In this document: positions 24,257-36,914 of the stretch, one piece after another
How positions within the stretch are numbered: position 1 is the stretch's first letter
Layout of the letters: each line of letters begins with the position of its first letter
Source: Sporodiniella umbellata
Taxonomy: Eukaryota; Mucoromycota; Mucoromycetes; Mucorales; Rhizopodaceae
NCBI GenBank assembly: GCA_025677835.1
Contig: JAIXMR010000112.1
Location: forward strand, 29,144 to 93,143
Reading direction: 5' to 3'
Length of the DNA stretch: 64,000 bases
Notes under the pieces: generated by a model
The model's input: only the letters and a program-made list of their open reading frames with translations
Told to the model about the DNA's origin: nothing
Databases searched by the model: none
Program-made: the position numbers and the translations under genes

Positions 24257-26151
24257 TTGTCTTGTTTGTTGAAAGAAAAAAAAAGGTAAGGAGGGGATTT
24301 GGATGTGTGGTAAGAAAAAAAAAGATGCAAATGTTGGTTGTATTTATACGTCCAATCCTCCGAGGCATAAACTATCATTGGTAGCATTCTAGTGATGCTT
24401 TTGAAATCGAGGTTGGCTTTTGTTTACTTTTTTAGTCTTTGGTTGCTTTCGAGCTTGAGAATGTTAGGAAGATGTTTATTCAACCTCTTCTCTAGCTCAA
24501 ATTTCAACTTTTTACACACGGTTTCAAATGCAGAAAACTTACATACAGGATACTGCTTATTGTATACACTGTAAATTTTCTCTACTTGACATATTTTTAT
24601 TTTGAAATTTTTTTTTTTTTTTTTTTTGAACTTACTTTCATGGTCTTTTATTCAAATGGATTCATACAAATATAGTTGTCTTTTTGAGATAGGTTTAGCA
24701 AAATTTCCGGTCCACGGTTCGCCCTATAGTTTAAAGAAGCTATACGTCTGCCACATCTTGTTTCGTTTTTCTATTTTTTTTTATAGATAATTTTCCTAAC
24801 GAGCTATGTATTCCCCAGTAATAGCAACAATTCGATCGAAATGGTTTTCAGCATGCGTTTTCTTTAAATCCGAAGTCAATATAATAATACATATTCTGCT
24901 ATAATGCACTAATTTTCCTCTATTCTGTGAATATTTCCGTACTTCTTTTCCCCATAGAAACATAAACGATAAGGTTTTCAATGAAAAAAAAAATCTCGGC
25001 GAGTTTTTTTTCATTTACTTCTAGAATAAACTTCTAAACAAACAAAAAAGAAACAGACACATGTAAAAATGTTTCCAGTACCCATATACTTCCAGTTTTC
25101 TTGGTTTTATTAAGACTTGATTAACACATAGAAAACCCCTTGTAAGTTTGCGCATACATTGAAGAGAGAGCTTGCCCTTATTACCATTCATGGTCCAAAC
25201 CACAAAGTTAAAAAACACACTATAAAACATCACAATACACTATAATGCAAATTACTTGCAAATAACAATGTTTATATAACCCATTATCTTCAATACCCAA
25301 AGAACGATACACACCAAACCACTATAAATAAGATGAGGTAAACGTAATGAAGCACTGTTTTTAGGATAACAAGATCTTCAACATGGTTGTTCTATTATAT
25401 TTTTCAATTTTATTTTTACTTTTCTTTTTTAAAAGAATGATGTGATTCCGCTGTAGGCAAGATACGAAATACCCGACGGCTCTATGATAAACTCGGTTAG
25501 TTTTCAAGTAAAACTAAAGAAGAAAAACTAAAATAAAAGGCGATCTATTGATATTTTTGGCTTTTTGTAACCTCAGCCCTTATTACAATACGCTTTCGAC
25601 AAATCGAGATATATAGTCGCTTTATTTAGATAGCGGATTTTAGGATACAATCGGATCTGTATCCATCTGAAATTACCCTATACCTATCTTAAGACTACAC
25701 TACGTACGATGCCAAAGATTTTTTAGTTGATTATAGTTCTACAATCGAAAATGTTCAAGCTTAGAAATCTTTGTTGGTTTCTGTGTAGTCTACTTGAATA
25801 TACATCCGATTGGTGTCATATCCATTTATACTATCTATGAAGTCTTTTTTTTTTTTTTTTTTGCTCAGTTTAGCATAAACGAAATGCTAGCAGATAGTGT
25901 TTAAGTATATTTTCTTTTTTTAAAAAAAAACAAAAGATTGAATTTCGAAACGAAAAGACTACTTGGCTTACATTTGTACTTTTTTTTGTATCGTTATAAG
26001 ACTTACATGTGCTTTATTACTTTTGGCCCTTCTTTCCTTAAGACACAGACATTAAAGGTTTACTTCGTGGACTTTGAAAACTGATATTTTTTCAGTACAC
26101 TTGTTTTTTTTTTTTTTTTGTCCTTATTTCTGAACAACGTCTTTTTACAAC
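24257..26151. other. Intergenic between divergent Ecm33-like and DDB1 genes
   Basis: About 1.9 kb, strongly AT-rich, with short T tracts (for example 24607-24627, 25845-25862, 26104-26119). It serves as 5' sequence for both flanking genes. No frame longer than about 70 codons shows recognisable protein features. Confidence 0.6.
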
Positions 26152-29100
26152 ATGAGTTTTTACAAGTACGTTGTAACAGCACAGAAGCCGACATCTACGC
26201 AATTCTCAGTAAAAGGATCGTTCACTTGTTCAGAAAGCACCAACTTAATACTAGGGTAAACATTAATAACTGGATCACCACTTTTATCTTGCGAAAAAAA
26301 AAAAGAAAAAAATAAACCTTAAATGCATACATATATTTATATATAGAAAAGGAAACCGCATTGAAGTGTATACATTGACCCCCGATGGGTTAAAGCCCAC
26401 CATAGAATTCAGTATATATGGAACCATCATTGCATTAGAATTATTTAAACCAAAAGTGATTTTAATTTTTTTTTAAAAAAAAACAATAAGCAGCTCAAGT
26501 TTGCTGACGCGCATTGCATCTATATGTACATGTTTCTTTTAGCATCAAGAAAAATCTTCACTTGTACTAATTACTGCACGACACAAATACTGTATATTAT
26601 CTTACGATGCAACACAACAACAAATTATAACAGAGGGTACAGGTGAAATTACTTTTCCTAGTCAACCTCGGAATGAAACAGAACATGTCATTACCGCGTT
26701 GGATCCTACCTGTCAATACTTGGCAGCAACACTTTATGATTCTACAGTAACACTAATAATACTCGATGAAGACAAAATTTATGATACAGCTGTTCAAAGA
26801 AAATCGTCGCTTAAAAACAAAGAGGGAAGAAGACGTTCTCAAGAGTCTTTTTACAATCCACCTCCAGATCACATCAACATTAGGTACTTTCTTTTTTGAA
26901 TGGGTATCTGTAAAACATGATTTTAACTATTTTGAAAGTCTTCCAGATAAACAGGTTATATCCTTAGCTTTTTTACAAGACAACGAAGATCCAACTCTAT
27001 TAATTCTTTATGAAGATGCGCTGGAGCAGCGATTTCTCCAGATATTTACTATTCACGATCGGCAACTGATTGGAGGCAATATTGTGCTCGATCATTTTGA
27101 GACAGACGCTAATTTGTTGATATCCATGCCACCTGCTGTAGGTGGTGTTCTTTTAGTAGCCAGCCGTTTTGTACGTTATTTGAAACCGAATCGTCCCCCC
27201 ATTGCGATTGGTATCCGACCGTCTACTATTATTAGGTAACCTGACTATTTTATTTTTCCGAGAGTCATGAATACTAAACTTTTGTTTTTTTGGGGGAAAA
27301 AAAGCTACTGTGTGATGAACAAGGAGGGATCGCGTATTTTACTTGGAGACGCTGAAGGTATACTCTATCTACTCACTCTGAACACTACCGAGCAACGCGT
27401 CGAGTCACTTTCATTTATTCAACTTGGACCAATTTCGATTCCTTCCTGCCTTTCCTATTTAGAAAACGACATTGTGTTTGTTGGATCGAACCTGTGCGAC
27501 TCCCAATTGATTTACATTGAACGCAAAGCGGAGGAAAGTGAAGACATTCTCCAGACGATCGAGACCTTTGCCAATTTAGGACCGATCAAAGACTTTTGTG
27601 TAGCAGATAAACAGGGACAAACTCAGATCATTACCTGCTCTGGCGCTGACAAAGAGGGATCTCTCCGGGTGGTCCGTAACGGTGTTGGGTTGAATGAGCT
27701 TGCAACAATTCCCATCACCGGAGCCAAAGGAGTATGGGCTCTGGGTGAGGAGGATGATTTGCTTTTGCTGTCGATGGTACACCAATCCGCCATTTTACAG
27801 CTACAAACAAACCATACGATCGTTCGGCTTGAACGCTACTCAGCTTTGGACTTAAATGAAAGGACGTTGGTCGCAGGACGTGCGCTCCATCATAGCATCC
27901 TACAAGTCACTGATCGCAGCGTCAGACTGATGGAGGCTCGAGAGACAGGTGTCTTGTTAGATTCCTGGATGCCCGAAAGCCCCATTGTAGTAGCTAATAT
28001 CAACCCTACCCAATGCGTTATTTCTCTTGGACATGGTAAAATAGTGGCGCTTCAGCTGGTTGATCAAAAGCTTGTTGTTGTCGGGTAATACATAGATAGA
28101 TTGTATATCGATTTTAGCTGACCTTGCTTTACAGTGAAATTCAGCTAGATTACGAAGTCTCGTGTATTGATATTCATCCTATTGGACCTGCAAGCAAATC
28201 AGCTTTTGTAGCTGTGGGTACATGGAACACAGATGCTAACGTATGCCTGTTGTCATTACCCCAGCTTGAGCTTATAGCGAAAGAAGGACTAGGGAAGGCT
28301 GTGATACCACGTTCGATTTTGATTTCACAGTTCGAAGCCACCAATTATCTTTTAGTCGCGTCTGGGGATGGCCAATTTTACAACTTTAAGCTGGATTGTA
28401 TTACAGGGCAGCTATCGGGAAAGAAACGAACGTTTCTGGGTAAGCTCTCGACACATCTTACCACGTTTTATCTCAATGGGGTGAATCACGTGTTTGCGGC
28501 TTCTGACAAACCAAGTGTAATTCATAGCCGAAACCAAAAACTTATTTACTCCAGTGTAAATCTTAAAGAGGTTCGATGGGCAACACCATTCAACTGTGAC
28601 ACATTCCCTGGAGCAATAGCGCTGATCACACGAGAAGGTTTAGTGATTGGCCAGATGGAAGAAATTCAAAAGCTGCATATTACCAAAGTACCAACCATTG
28701 ATACGCCTCGACGAATTGTATATCAAGAAACTTCAAAATCGTTTGGTATTATCACTGAAAGGGTTCACGATAAATACCGTCCTTCTGATGTTGCTGGAGG
28801 CTTCGAAGTGTTGGATGAACAGTCATTCACAGGCAAGTGTGTAGCTATAGCCCCCTTTTTTTTCGTTTCTTGCGATTTGCTAAACTATTTTATAGCATTG
28901 GATCGTGTTTATTTCAAGCATACAGAAAGACCCCTTGCATTAACGACTATCAAATTTGAAAACGATTCGAATGAATATTACGTTGTGGCTTCTAGTAAAG
29001 AGAACGGCCGTGGACGAATCTTGGTTCTTTCGTTGACGCTTGAACGCAAACTGCGGTTGGTTCACCAGTACAGAACAAAGGGTACAATTGACTGTATTCG

Positions 29101-30007
29101 TCCAATGGATGGCAAGTTGCTGGCAAGCGTTCAGGGGTATCTATGTCTCTATCGCTGGGAACGTACAATGGTTGGAGGCGAGTTGATGGAGATTAGCTCC
29201 AAAAGACTTCCTTCTGTCACAGGATGTATTGCTACCCATGGCAATTTTATTACTACGGGCGACATGGCCTACTCGGTTGTTTTGTTTCAGCTAGATCAAA
29301 CTACACAGCAGTTGGTAGAAGTTGCTGCGCACGAAAAATCGCAGGAAGTATTGGCAATGAAAGCCATTGACGACAACCTGACCCTTGGAGCCGAAAAAGA
29401 AGGTCATCTGTTTGTCATGGAGCACTGTCAAGATGAAGCCTCAGTAGACGAACCTCTGTTGGACATGTTGAGTGTTTGGCATCTTGGTGATACTGTTAGT
29501 CGATTTCGATTTGGTAAGTGTTGTAAAATGCTTGGATAGAAAACTAAGCCTTATTTTGTTCTGTACCGCTCAGGCTCACTTGGTATGAGTAATGCCGATC
29601 CTGACAGCAGCCCAGCCACTCCTTCATTGATATTTGCAACTTCTAGTGGATCCATCGGTGTTATAGCTGATCTTTCACCGGAAAGATTCAAGCTACTTTA
29701 TCAGATGCAATGTAATATGTGTAGGGTTGTGAAGAGCATTGGGGAGTTGAGTCATACTGAGTAAGAAGAAGAAAAAAAAAAAAAAATAGAAACTGACGAT
29801 CCTCTTAGCTGGCGAAGTGTTAATATCTCAAATCGCAAAGAGGAAGCAATTCACTTTATTGATGGTGATTTGATTGAAAGCTTTCTGGACTTATCTCCAC
29901 AGCAAATGCAAAGCGTAGTAGACGGTTCTCAAGGAGGACGCAAACTTGATCTTACAGTAGAAGATCTTTGTAAAGTAGTGGAGGAGTTAATGAGTTTGCA
30001 CTCATAG
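26152..30007 (+). CDS. DDB1: DDB1, adaptor of CUL4 E3 ligases, eight exons, 1131 aa
   Basis: DDB1 links substrate receptors to the CUL4-RBX1 ubiquitin ligase in DNA repair and chromatin control. Exons: 26152-26255, 26347-26455, 26543-26883, 26939-27235, 27305-28084, 28135-29513, 29574-29760, 29809-30007; they sum to 1132 codons with no break. The N-terminus YKYVVTAQKPT is diagnostic. Blocks NRIEVYTLTPDGLKP, EGSRILLGDAEG, DYEVSCIDIHP and the C-terminal WRSVN then FIDGDLIESFLDLSPQQM place all three beta-propellers and the C-terminal helical domain. The length matches human DDB1 (1140). Rse1 and CPSF160 are relatives, but the N- and C-terminal signatures are those of DDB1. The start is the first ATG after a T tract. 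Confidence 0.93.
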
Positions 30008-30214
30008 ATTCTTTATATTTGTTCCATAACTACTTTATACTGTAAATAAATACCTTTTATCTTTTTGAAAAAAACAAAGATAAGATACAAAAAAAAAAGA
30101 GCAATCATAGCTCGGTAAGTTCTTTATTACGAGTTATTTATTTACATGTAACTGTTCAACACATACACCTGTCTCTTTCATGGAAAAAAAAATGTGAAAG
30201 AGCGTTGACTTTGC

Positions 30215-30655
30215 TTAGCTGAACTTTGTTCGTGTAGACGATTGGCTGGAGTTTGTAGGTGAGAGACTTGTAAAAGTTTGAAAGAGATAAATCGCACCAT
30301 AGATGATAAAGATAATCACACTGAATCTCACAAATCCAAAGATCAGTCCACGTACCCACCGCATGGCGGCAGTTACCAAACAGTAGAAAGTATAAAACAA
30401 GACCATAATAAAGAGAGTAGTTACAAAGTTGTATTCTAAAAGAGGCAGTTTTGTAAAGAGTGTATAGAGTTGGCGTACAGCTGCGGGTGAATGTGTCAAA
30501 ACAAATCCCAAGATGGATGTCAATACTGAAAGAATATAATCAAATTCGGGCAAAGCGACATTAGCTTTTGCTAGTTGCTGGTTAGCGAAATTGTAAACTT
30601 CTCCAGCAGCATGAATAGCTTCAACAGTGACATTCCAAGAGCCAAGGATTTCCAT
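30215..30655 (-). CDS. Small two-helix membrane protein, Apq12-like, 146 aa
   Basis: A single-exon frame starting at ATG 30655 (MEILGSW). It has a soluble N-terminal third, then two hydrophobic segments: FVTTLFIMVLFYTFYCLVTA and, after the basic WVRG, FVRFSVIIFIIYGAIYLF. The tail is Ser/Thr-rich. This layout, with the VRG-F(V/K)-hydrophobic second helix, resembles Apq12 proteins of the nuclear envelope/ER that support nuclear pore assembly and lipid balance. Similarity is weak by eye, so the name is tentative. It is tail-to-tail with DDB1, about 207 bp apart. Confidence 0.55.
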   Translation of the reverse strand: MEILGSWNVTVEAIHAAGEVYNFANQQLAKANVALPEFDYILSVLTSILGFVLTHSPAAVRQLYTLFTKLPLLEYNFVTTLFIMVLFYTFYCLVTAAMRWVRGLIFGFVRFSVIIFIIYGAIYLFQTFTSLSPTNSSQSSTRTKFS

Positions 30656-31370
30656 TTTTAAGAAATATGAGAGACACGTAAAAAAAAAAAAAAATGCATT
30701 GACGTCAAAATCCATGTTATTTGCATCTTATGGCGGAGCTTTGTTGACTTTCTGGATCCACGCTTTATGAGTTTTACATTGGAAGATTTTGATTATGTCA
30801 ATTCGATCTCATTGATATATCTATTTATGGGTCATTTTGCTGTTATGCTTTTGTTTGTTTATTGACCACACTTTAAAAAAAGGATTTTTGCGACGATCAA
30901 AATGCAATATATCCCTCCTTAACGAGTACTGAGCAATCTTGTTTCTAGACCCACATTCCCACATAGCTTATATATTGTACTTGTTCCTCAAATAAAAAAA
31001 ACTCCCAAAAACAAACCAATATAAACTATCCAAGCAACTGGTTCTTCAAGTAAGAAAACATTAATGAAACACAGGCATCGAATCTCCTGAAATGACTCAT
31101 TTGACTCATTTTTTTAATTTAAAGTTGGCTCATAAGTATCAAAAGACAGTCTGTTGGCACCGCTAAACTACTGCATGACATGCTGTGACGCACGATTAGA
31201 AAGATCCATTCTAAAGATATAAAAAAGGTGCTTGATTTTTTCTAAAAAAAATAAATAAAAAGCTTTTCTTTCTTGGAATAGTTTGCTCCTTTTTACAATT
31301 GCTGTTTTTCCATTCTGATCCTTCTCAGTTAGCAGTAGCAAAAGAAATATACAGTAGCATATAGATTTGA
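30656..31370. other. Divergent intergenic region
   Basis: Shared 5' sequence of the Apq12-like gene (-) and the MFS gene (+). AT-rich, no recognisable gene, no long repeat. Confidence 0.5.
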
Positions 31371-33319
31371 ATGATACAGACCAGCACGTCTAATAGAGAG
31401 AGCGAAAACCTGTTGCTCTCTCGGAACCTTTCATCCAGAAGCCATACGCGAAGCTATCAGTCTATCGAGGAAGCGGGGGAGACAGAGCCTGTGGTTACGC
31501 CTTTACCTAAGTTGCAGCTTCTCATCGTTTCTATTGTGTTGCTTAGTGAGCCTTTGACATCTACTATTTTGTTGCCTTTTATTTATTTTATGGTAAATTG
31601 CAATAGCAGCAATTGTTTGATTAACATTACAATAGCTCAAAGATATGAAAGTTTCCGATGATGAAAAAGAGATAGGATCTTATGCAGGGTGGATAAGTAA
31701 AGAAAAATAAATGATTTTTTCTACTAGTGAGACTAAAAGGGACTGGAAATACACATTAGCTTCCATTTTTTTTGTCGCTCAATTTTTTACAGCAATTGCT
31801 TGGGGGAAAATATCTGACCGTTATGGACGTCGACCTGCTTTATTATGTGGTTTGGTAGGTAATGCGGTATCGAGTTGTATGTTTGGACTCAGCAAGAGTC
31901 TTTGGTGGGCTATTGGCTCACGTGCATTATGCGGCATCATGAACGGTAACAATGGCGTTGCACGAAGCTTTCTTAGTGAGATTACAGACAATACAAATAA
32001 AGCCAGGGCTTTTTCTATGTTTGGCTTTTGTTGGGGGATGGGAATGATTGGTAAAACTATAAAATTTTAGAAAAACGAGTACTCACACTTTATTATAGCG
32101 GGTAAACAACCAAAAAAAAAAGTCATGTAATCACCAGCTAAAAAAAACCTCATTTCTACATTTGCTTAGGTCCAGCCATAGGTAAACCAAAGAGATAAGA
32201 GCGAAAGTCTGATTAGAGATTTTCGTAGGCGGTTATTTGAACCATCCAGTGACTAATTTTCCTAAACTGTTTGGATGGAGCCAGTTTTTAAAAGACTACC
32301 CTTACTTTCTCCCTTGTTTTGTGTCTGCGCTCCTAACTAGCTTTGGATTCATTGTTGCATTTTTCTTTCTAGAAGAATCCAACCCAAATGTTTTGAACAA
32401 CAAGAGCAGTGAAGAACAAACAACACTTTTATCTAAAGATGACGATCCAACACAACCTACTGGATTGAGAAGAATTACAAAGACCACGCTGCTTGTAATT
32501 GCTGGCTATGTGTAAGTTATAAAGAAATTCGATTTGTACTGAAAATATTCTTGTGTACGTCTCCTTTATGATGGCAGTCAATTTGCGTTTTACTCCATGA
32601 TATTCGAAGAAGTTTTGCCTCTTTATTTTACTGCACCTTCTTATGCAGGAGGATTAGGGGTGACTTCGACCGAGTTTGCAGGCGCCTTGGCCGTTATGGG
32701 TATATCACAATTAGTGTTTCAGTTTGCTATCTATCCGGCTGTAGCTAAACGCTTTTCTATTCTTTCACTTGTTCGGTTTGCGCTTGTTTTCTGCGTCCCT
32801 CTTTTTTTTGTTTTCCCTGGACTGACTAGTTTCAAGATCTGGATTCTTGAACATGCTCCGGATGAAGCGACAGGAAAAAATCTCTTCAAGTTGGGCTATG
32901 GTACGCTTTTGCTCATTCGGTATTTTGGAAATTGCCTTATTTTTACAAGCTTTAGTATCATGGTAAGCCTAGATATTGCTCTGTTAGCTCCTTTTACTAA
33001 ATGCATGTATCTAAACAGGTAAGCACGTCCACAGACCCCGAGATCTTGGGTACCGTTAATGGTTTTAATCAATCCTGTGCATCCTTAGTACGAGCTATAG
33101 GTAAGAAAGAAAAAAGGGTTGAATGCATTATGACTGAGAACAATACCTTTAGCTCCTACCTTGGGAGGCTCACTCTGGTCCTATTCACTTCGAAAAGACC
33201 GCGTTTACCCTTTTGACTACCATCTAGTCTACTATATTATCACTATCTTAGCTTTTATTAACTTGATACAAACTGTCTTTATACCAAAAAGAGTTTCAAT
33301 AGGAGGTCGTTCGAAATAG
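31371..33319 (+). CDS. Major facilitator superfamily transporter, eight exons, 500 aa
   Basis: A proton-coupled membrane transporter resembling the ZIFL/multidrug exporter branch of the MFS. Exons: 31371-31592, 31636-31696, 31760-32050, 32170-32181, 32229-32511, 32578-32962, 33019-33100, 33153-33319; they sum to 501 codons. About 12 hydrophobic segments are visible. The loop 2-3 signature GKISDRYGRRPALL is intact. The motif after helix 4 (GMIGGPAIGGYL) is assembled across a 12-nt exon. The N-terminus is cytosolic and Ser/Arg-rich. A loop with LLSKDDDPT separates the two halves. Substrate cannot be told; family members move Zn, K, auxin or drugs. Confidence 0.85.
32170..32181 (+). other. 12-nt microexon of the MFS gene
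   Basis: An exon of only 12 nt (GTCCAGCCATAG) between cttag and gtaaac. It supplies most of GPAIG in the GGPAIGG motif. With it the flanking exons join in frame; without it they would lose four residues of a conserved motif. Confidence 0.75.
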
Positions 33320-33625
33320 ATAGAACAATAAAAACGATGAATAGCCACACAAAATCACGTGACCAATTATTTCAGCCAATGAAAAAACTTTTGTATTGTT
33401 TTTGAAATTTTTTTTTTTTTTGCGAGCAACACTTTGACTCACTTTGACCCACAAAAAAAAAAAAGCAAATCAACAACGATAATTATATATTCTTTAATTT
33501 TGAAGATTTCCTATTTTTTTCTTTTTTTTTTTTTTTTTTGGGTTGTTATTTATTTATTGAAACTTTTTCTTGGTTAAAATCTCTTTTATTATTTAATTGT
33601 TACTTTTTTTTCGTTTCAACAAAAG
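33320..33625. other. Intergenic / PRRC2-like 5' region
   Basis: About 300 bases with T and A tracts (around 33408-33422, 33454-33465, 33519-33539). No gene; it is the T-rich promoter and leader of the next gene. Confidence 0.5.
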
Positions 33626-35842
33626 ATGACTTCAGACTCACCTAGAACATTCAACACTGGGCCCAAAAAGTACACAGCATCTTTGAATGCTAACAACGGT
33701 AAACAGATGCGGTTTTTTTTGCTTGTGATTGCATTCCAAAGCTTACTCATTTCCCCCCTTTTTTTTCTCGAAAAAAAAAAAAAGCAGGTCGTAGTTTACA
33801 TACAAGACAGCGTTTACTTTCCACCAAAATCTCAGCACCTTTACCTATCAACCTACCTAGTTTGAAGAGTGAGAGTGGCATGGATGGACCTGCCGCAGCT
33901 CATAGTTGGGGAACCTCCGCCAGCCCAGAAATAACGCATGTCCAACCAGTCGAATTACCCGTAGCCCGCGCCTGGGCTTTACCTTCACAAACTACACAAG
34001 TCGAACCTCCTGCGCCCGTACCTCAAAGTAAACCACTTTTGTTTTTCATGCGTTTCGGACATTTCTAAATTCTAACTCCTTCCTCTTTCCATCTATCAAA
34101 AGAGAAACCTGATGTAAACCCTTCATACAAGATTGATTTTTTTTTTTTTTTTTTTTTGGATTTTTTAGGGCAAAAAGAAACAGAAAACTAACTACTTTTT
34201 TTTTAATTACCTTGCATTTTTTTGTTTTATTTTACTTTATATTAAGGAAGATATTAAAGAAATGCATGAAGCAACACGGATTTCTTGGGACGAGGTAAGA
34301 CAAAGAGCAACGTTGGCATTGACAAAAGGATTCTAAGCTTTTTTTCTGGAGATTAGATGCTGGATGATGAACAAGACGAGTTCTCAGTGGATGTGATTGA
34401 ATTTGAAGACGGCACCAAGTTTCCATTGAACGAAGTAACACCTTCAGAACGATTTACTGAAGATTACGATCGAGGCGATCCTACTCAGCTAAAACCTACA
34501 CCTCCTGAAGAACCTCTTGTAGAAGAAATACGTCAGGGAGAACATCGTCGACCTCTGGACAAAGCTTGGGGACATGAGGAGCATCACCGCCATTCGCAAG
34601 AGAGAGCTTGGAATCACGAAGAGCGCCGCAGATCTCAAGAAAAGGCTTGGGGACATGAGGAGCATCACCGCCATCCGCAAGAAAAAGTTTGGAATCACGA
34701 AGAGTATTGTAAATCTCAAGAAAAGGCCTGGGGACACGAAGAGCGATCTCAGGGGGATAGGTCTTGGAGCCACGAAGAGCATCGTAGATCCCAAGATAAA
34801 CACCGTGGCCATGAAGAACGAGGACACGGTGAGAAAGGATGGAGTCAAGAGGAGGGTCGAAGATCGCACGACAAACCGTGGGCTCATGAAGAACGTTGTC
34901 AGTCTCAGGATCAGCATGAGACACGTCGTATATCTGGAGATATAGGCTGGGAAGATAGCCGACGAGGACTCTCTGCAGTACAGAAAGGAGAGCATATGTC
35001 TGTCCTTCAAAAGGGACCTTGTATTGCTGCTGCTGCAGAGCGTGCGCAGAAACGAAGGGAAGAACAAGAAGCGCAATACGAAGCAGCGAGAGAGCGTGCA
35101 CGACAAAAAGCAGAGAAGCTCAAGTTAGAACAACAACAACAACAACAACAACAGCAGCAGCAAAAATACCACCCAGGTAACCTCTCTTCTCATTTTGTAC
35201 GTGCCCGAGAAGAAGAAAAGAAAGAAGTGGGTTGGCCTTACCAGACACGTACTTTGAGAAAACGAGAGGAGTCTAAACGCGAAGAGCCTGTGACGATAAT
35301 AAGCCGTGCTCCAAGCGAAGTGCTTTGGTGGGATAGTGAAATCAGTCAAGACACACGTCCCAACATGGTTCAAAAAGAAAGCCTGGCCAACTGGACATTG
35401 GATCTTCCGCCTGTACCGTTACGAGTTGAGCCGCCTACCATCTCAATTCTCCAACACGAGCGGAACAAGAAAGAACCGGTCGGTAGTTATCGAGACAAGA
35501 TCCAGGCCATGCTAAGAAATCATACGTCGCCTGTATTTTCTCAAGCGATTCATAAAACCATTGCGGACAAACCAAAACATTTAAGCTTTATGTTTGAAGT
35601 AAGTACACAAATACATAAAAAAAGGTCTTGATGACTCAATTCTCTTTTTGTCTTAGAATACGACCAAAAAAGATTGTTTCAAATCCAAGACAATGCCTAC
35701 GATGCTCTACCGATTCCCAGCTGGTAAGAAAACAGACGTCCGAGGCGTTTATTTGATGCCTACACCATTGGCTATGAACCTGGACAGAAACAACCTATCT
35801 TCGCAATTTCCTTTACCACGCCAAATGATTATAAATAAATAA
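33626..35842 (+). CDS. PRRC2/BAT2-N-like protein with WGHEE repeats and poly-Q, 599 aa
   Basis: The N-terminus reads KKYTASLNANNGRSL, then APLPINLPSLKSESG and HSWGTS. This matches the BAT2 N-terminal pattern (KYSSLN, GKSL, NLPSLKSE, GWG) of PRRC2 proteins, which in animals assist translation initiation and RNA granules. Exons: 33626-33698, 33788-34027, 34103-34113 (11 nt), 34247-34294, 34357-35598, 35657-35842; they total 600 codons. After an acidic block (WDEMLDDEQDEF, VIEFEDGTKFPL) come about ten imperfect 14-17-residue units around (A/S)W(G/N/S)HEE(H/R) and SQEK (about 34555-34930), then a charged coiled region and about 12 Gln (35130-35163). The C-terminus FRFPAGKK-like segment is unplaced. 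Function is inferred from the N-terminal domain only. Confidence 0.65.
34555..34930 (+). repeat. Coding minisatellite of WGHEE-type units
   Basis: Imperfect tandem DNA repeats of about 45-50 bp encode the His/Glu/Arg/Ser-rich units of the PRRC2-like protein. Adjacent copies differ at several codons, so they are older than a pure slippage tract. Confidence 0.75.
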
Positions 35843-36034
35843 ATAATAGTCAAAGATGCCATTTAGCCCAAGCACTTGTAATGGAAAAAACGTGGGGCAG
35901 ACTCAAAAAGAAATCATGTGAAGAGAGAAGTTTCTCTTGTTTCTTTTGGTGTAACGTTTTTAGAATGGAAGACTTCTATTATGTTTTAAGGTCAGGTTTT
36001 TTTTTTTTTTTTTTTTGTGAAAAAAGTGGGACTT

Positions 36035-36914
36035 TTATTGCGGATAAGCATAAAGGCGTGGATGATAGAGAGTATCGAATTCATCATCGGATAATAGCAT
36101 ACTTGGGCTTGGACTGGGTGGTCCCAGAGTGTTTGCTGGCGTCACAAAGAGATGGGGTGTTGTTTTAAGGGCTTCTTGTGCAGCCGTAGGAGGTTGGGAG
36201 GATTGAGCGAGTGAATGGGCCATGGCTTTCAAGACGCGTGCCTGTTCATCTTGAACCTGGCGCATCGCCTGAAGGTCTTTCATTGCCTGGTTTAGATTGG
36301 CGTACAACGTTTGCATATGTTGAACCAATTCAGCTTGAGAGGCCTGCATTACCATCATATCAGGAGGTACTTCCTTGCGTTCGGGCTCCAATGTTTTTCG
36401 TTTGATCTCATCCAGTAGGTCAGGTCGGTTGCGCAAGAACTGTTGATGTGAAAATTCCCAAATTTGGTTTTCTGCCAACGTACGATGGCCTCGGGGTGAC
36501 TTGTTTACTTTATGGAAACCATACCTAAACACAGAGTCGGTCATTGAACAAGCCAAAAAAAAAAAAAAAAGAGAAGACTTCTTACATATTTAATTGTCTT
36601 ACGAAACTTGAAAAATTGTTATGCTTAAAATGCTTGGGTAAAACGTCTTTAGAGAACTCTAAGAGATTACAGACGATGAACGAAGTACCAGGATAAGACC
36701 AAGAGATCAAATGTTGGTAATGCGTATCTACCACCATACTTTTTTTCCCTTGTAAATACACCGAAGGTATTCTTTTTCTAACTTACTTGTACAGTTTGTG
36801 AACAAACGTGTTTGTATGAGAAGGTTTCTCATTGGAATTGGCTGGTGGTGGAGGGGGAAGAGATGAGGCATAGAATGAAGGGGTATTTGGGTAGTCTAAA
36901 ATTTTAGGTTGCAT
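36035..36914 (-). CDS. HSF-type DNA-binding transcription factor, three exons, 256 aa
   Basis: A heat-shock-factor-family regulator. Exons: 36914-36787, 36738-36586, 36524-36035. The DNA-binding domain is spread over all three: TFVHKLYNMV, then [32 protein letters not shown] (winged helix with recognition helix), and YGFHKV with [12 protein letters not shown] heptad-rich segment follows ([21 protein letters not shown]), which could mediate trimerisation. The tail is Pro/Ser-rich. At 256 aa it is short compared with Hsf1, so it may be an Sfl1/Mga1/Skn7-like HSF-domain regulator rather than the heat shock master factor. The start ATG 36914 is the first before the domain. Confidence 0.85.
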
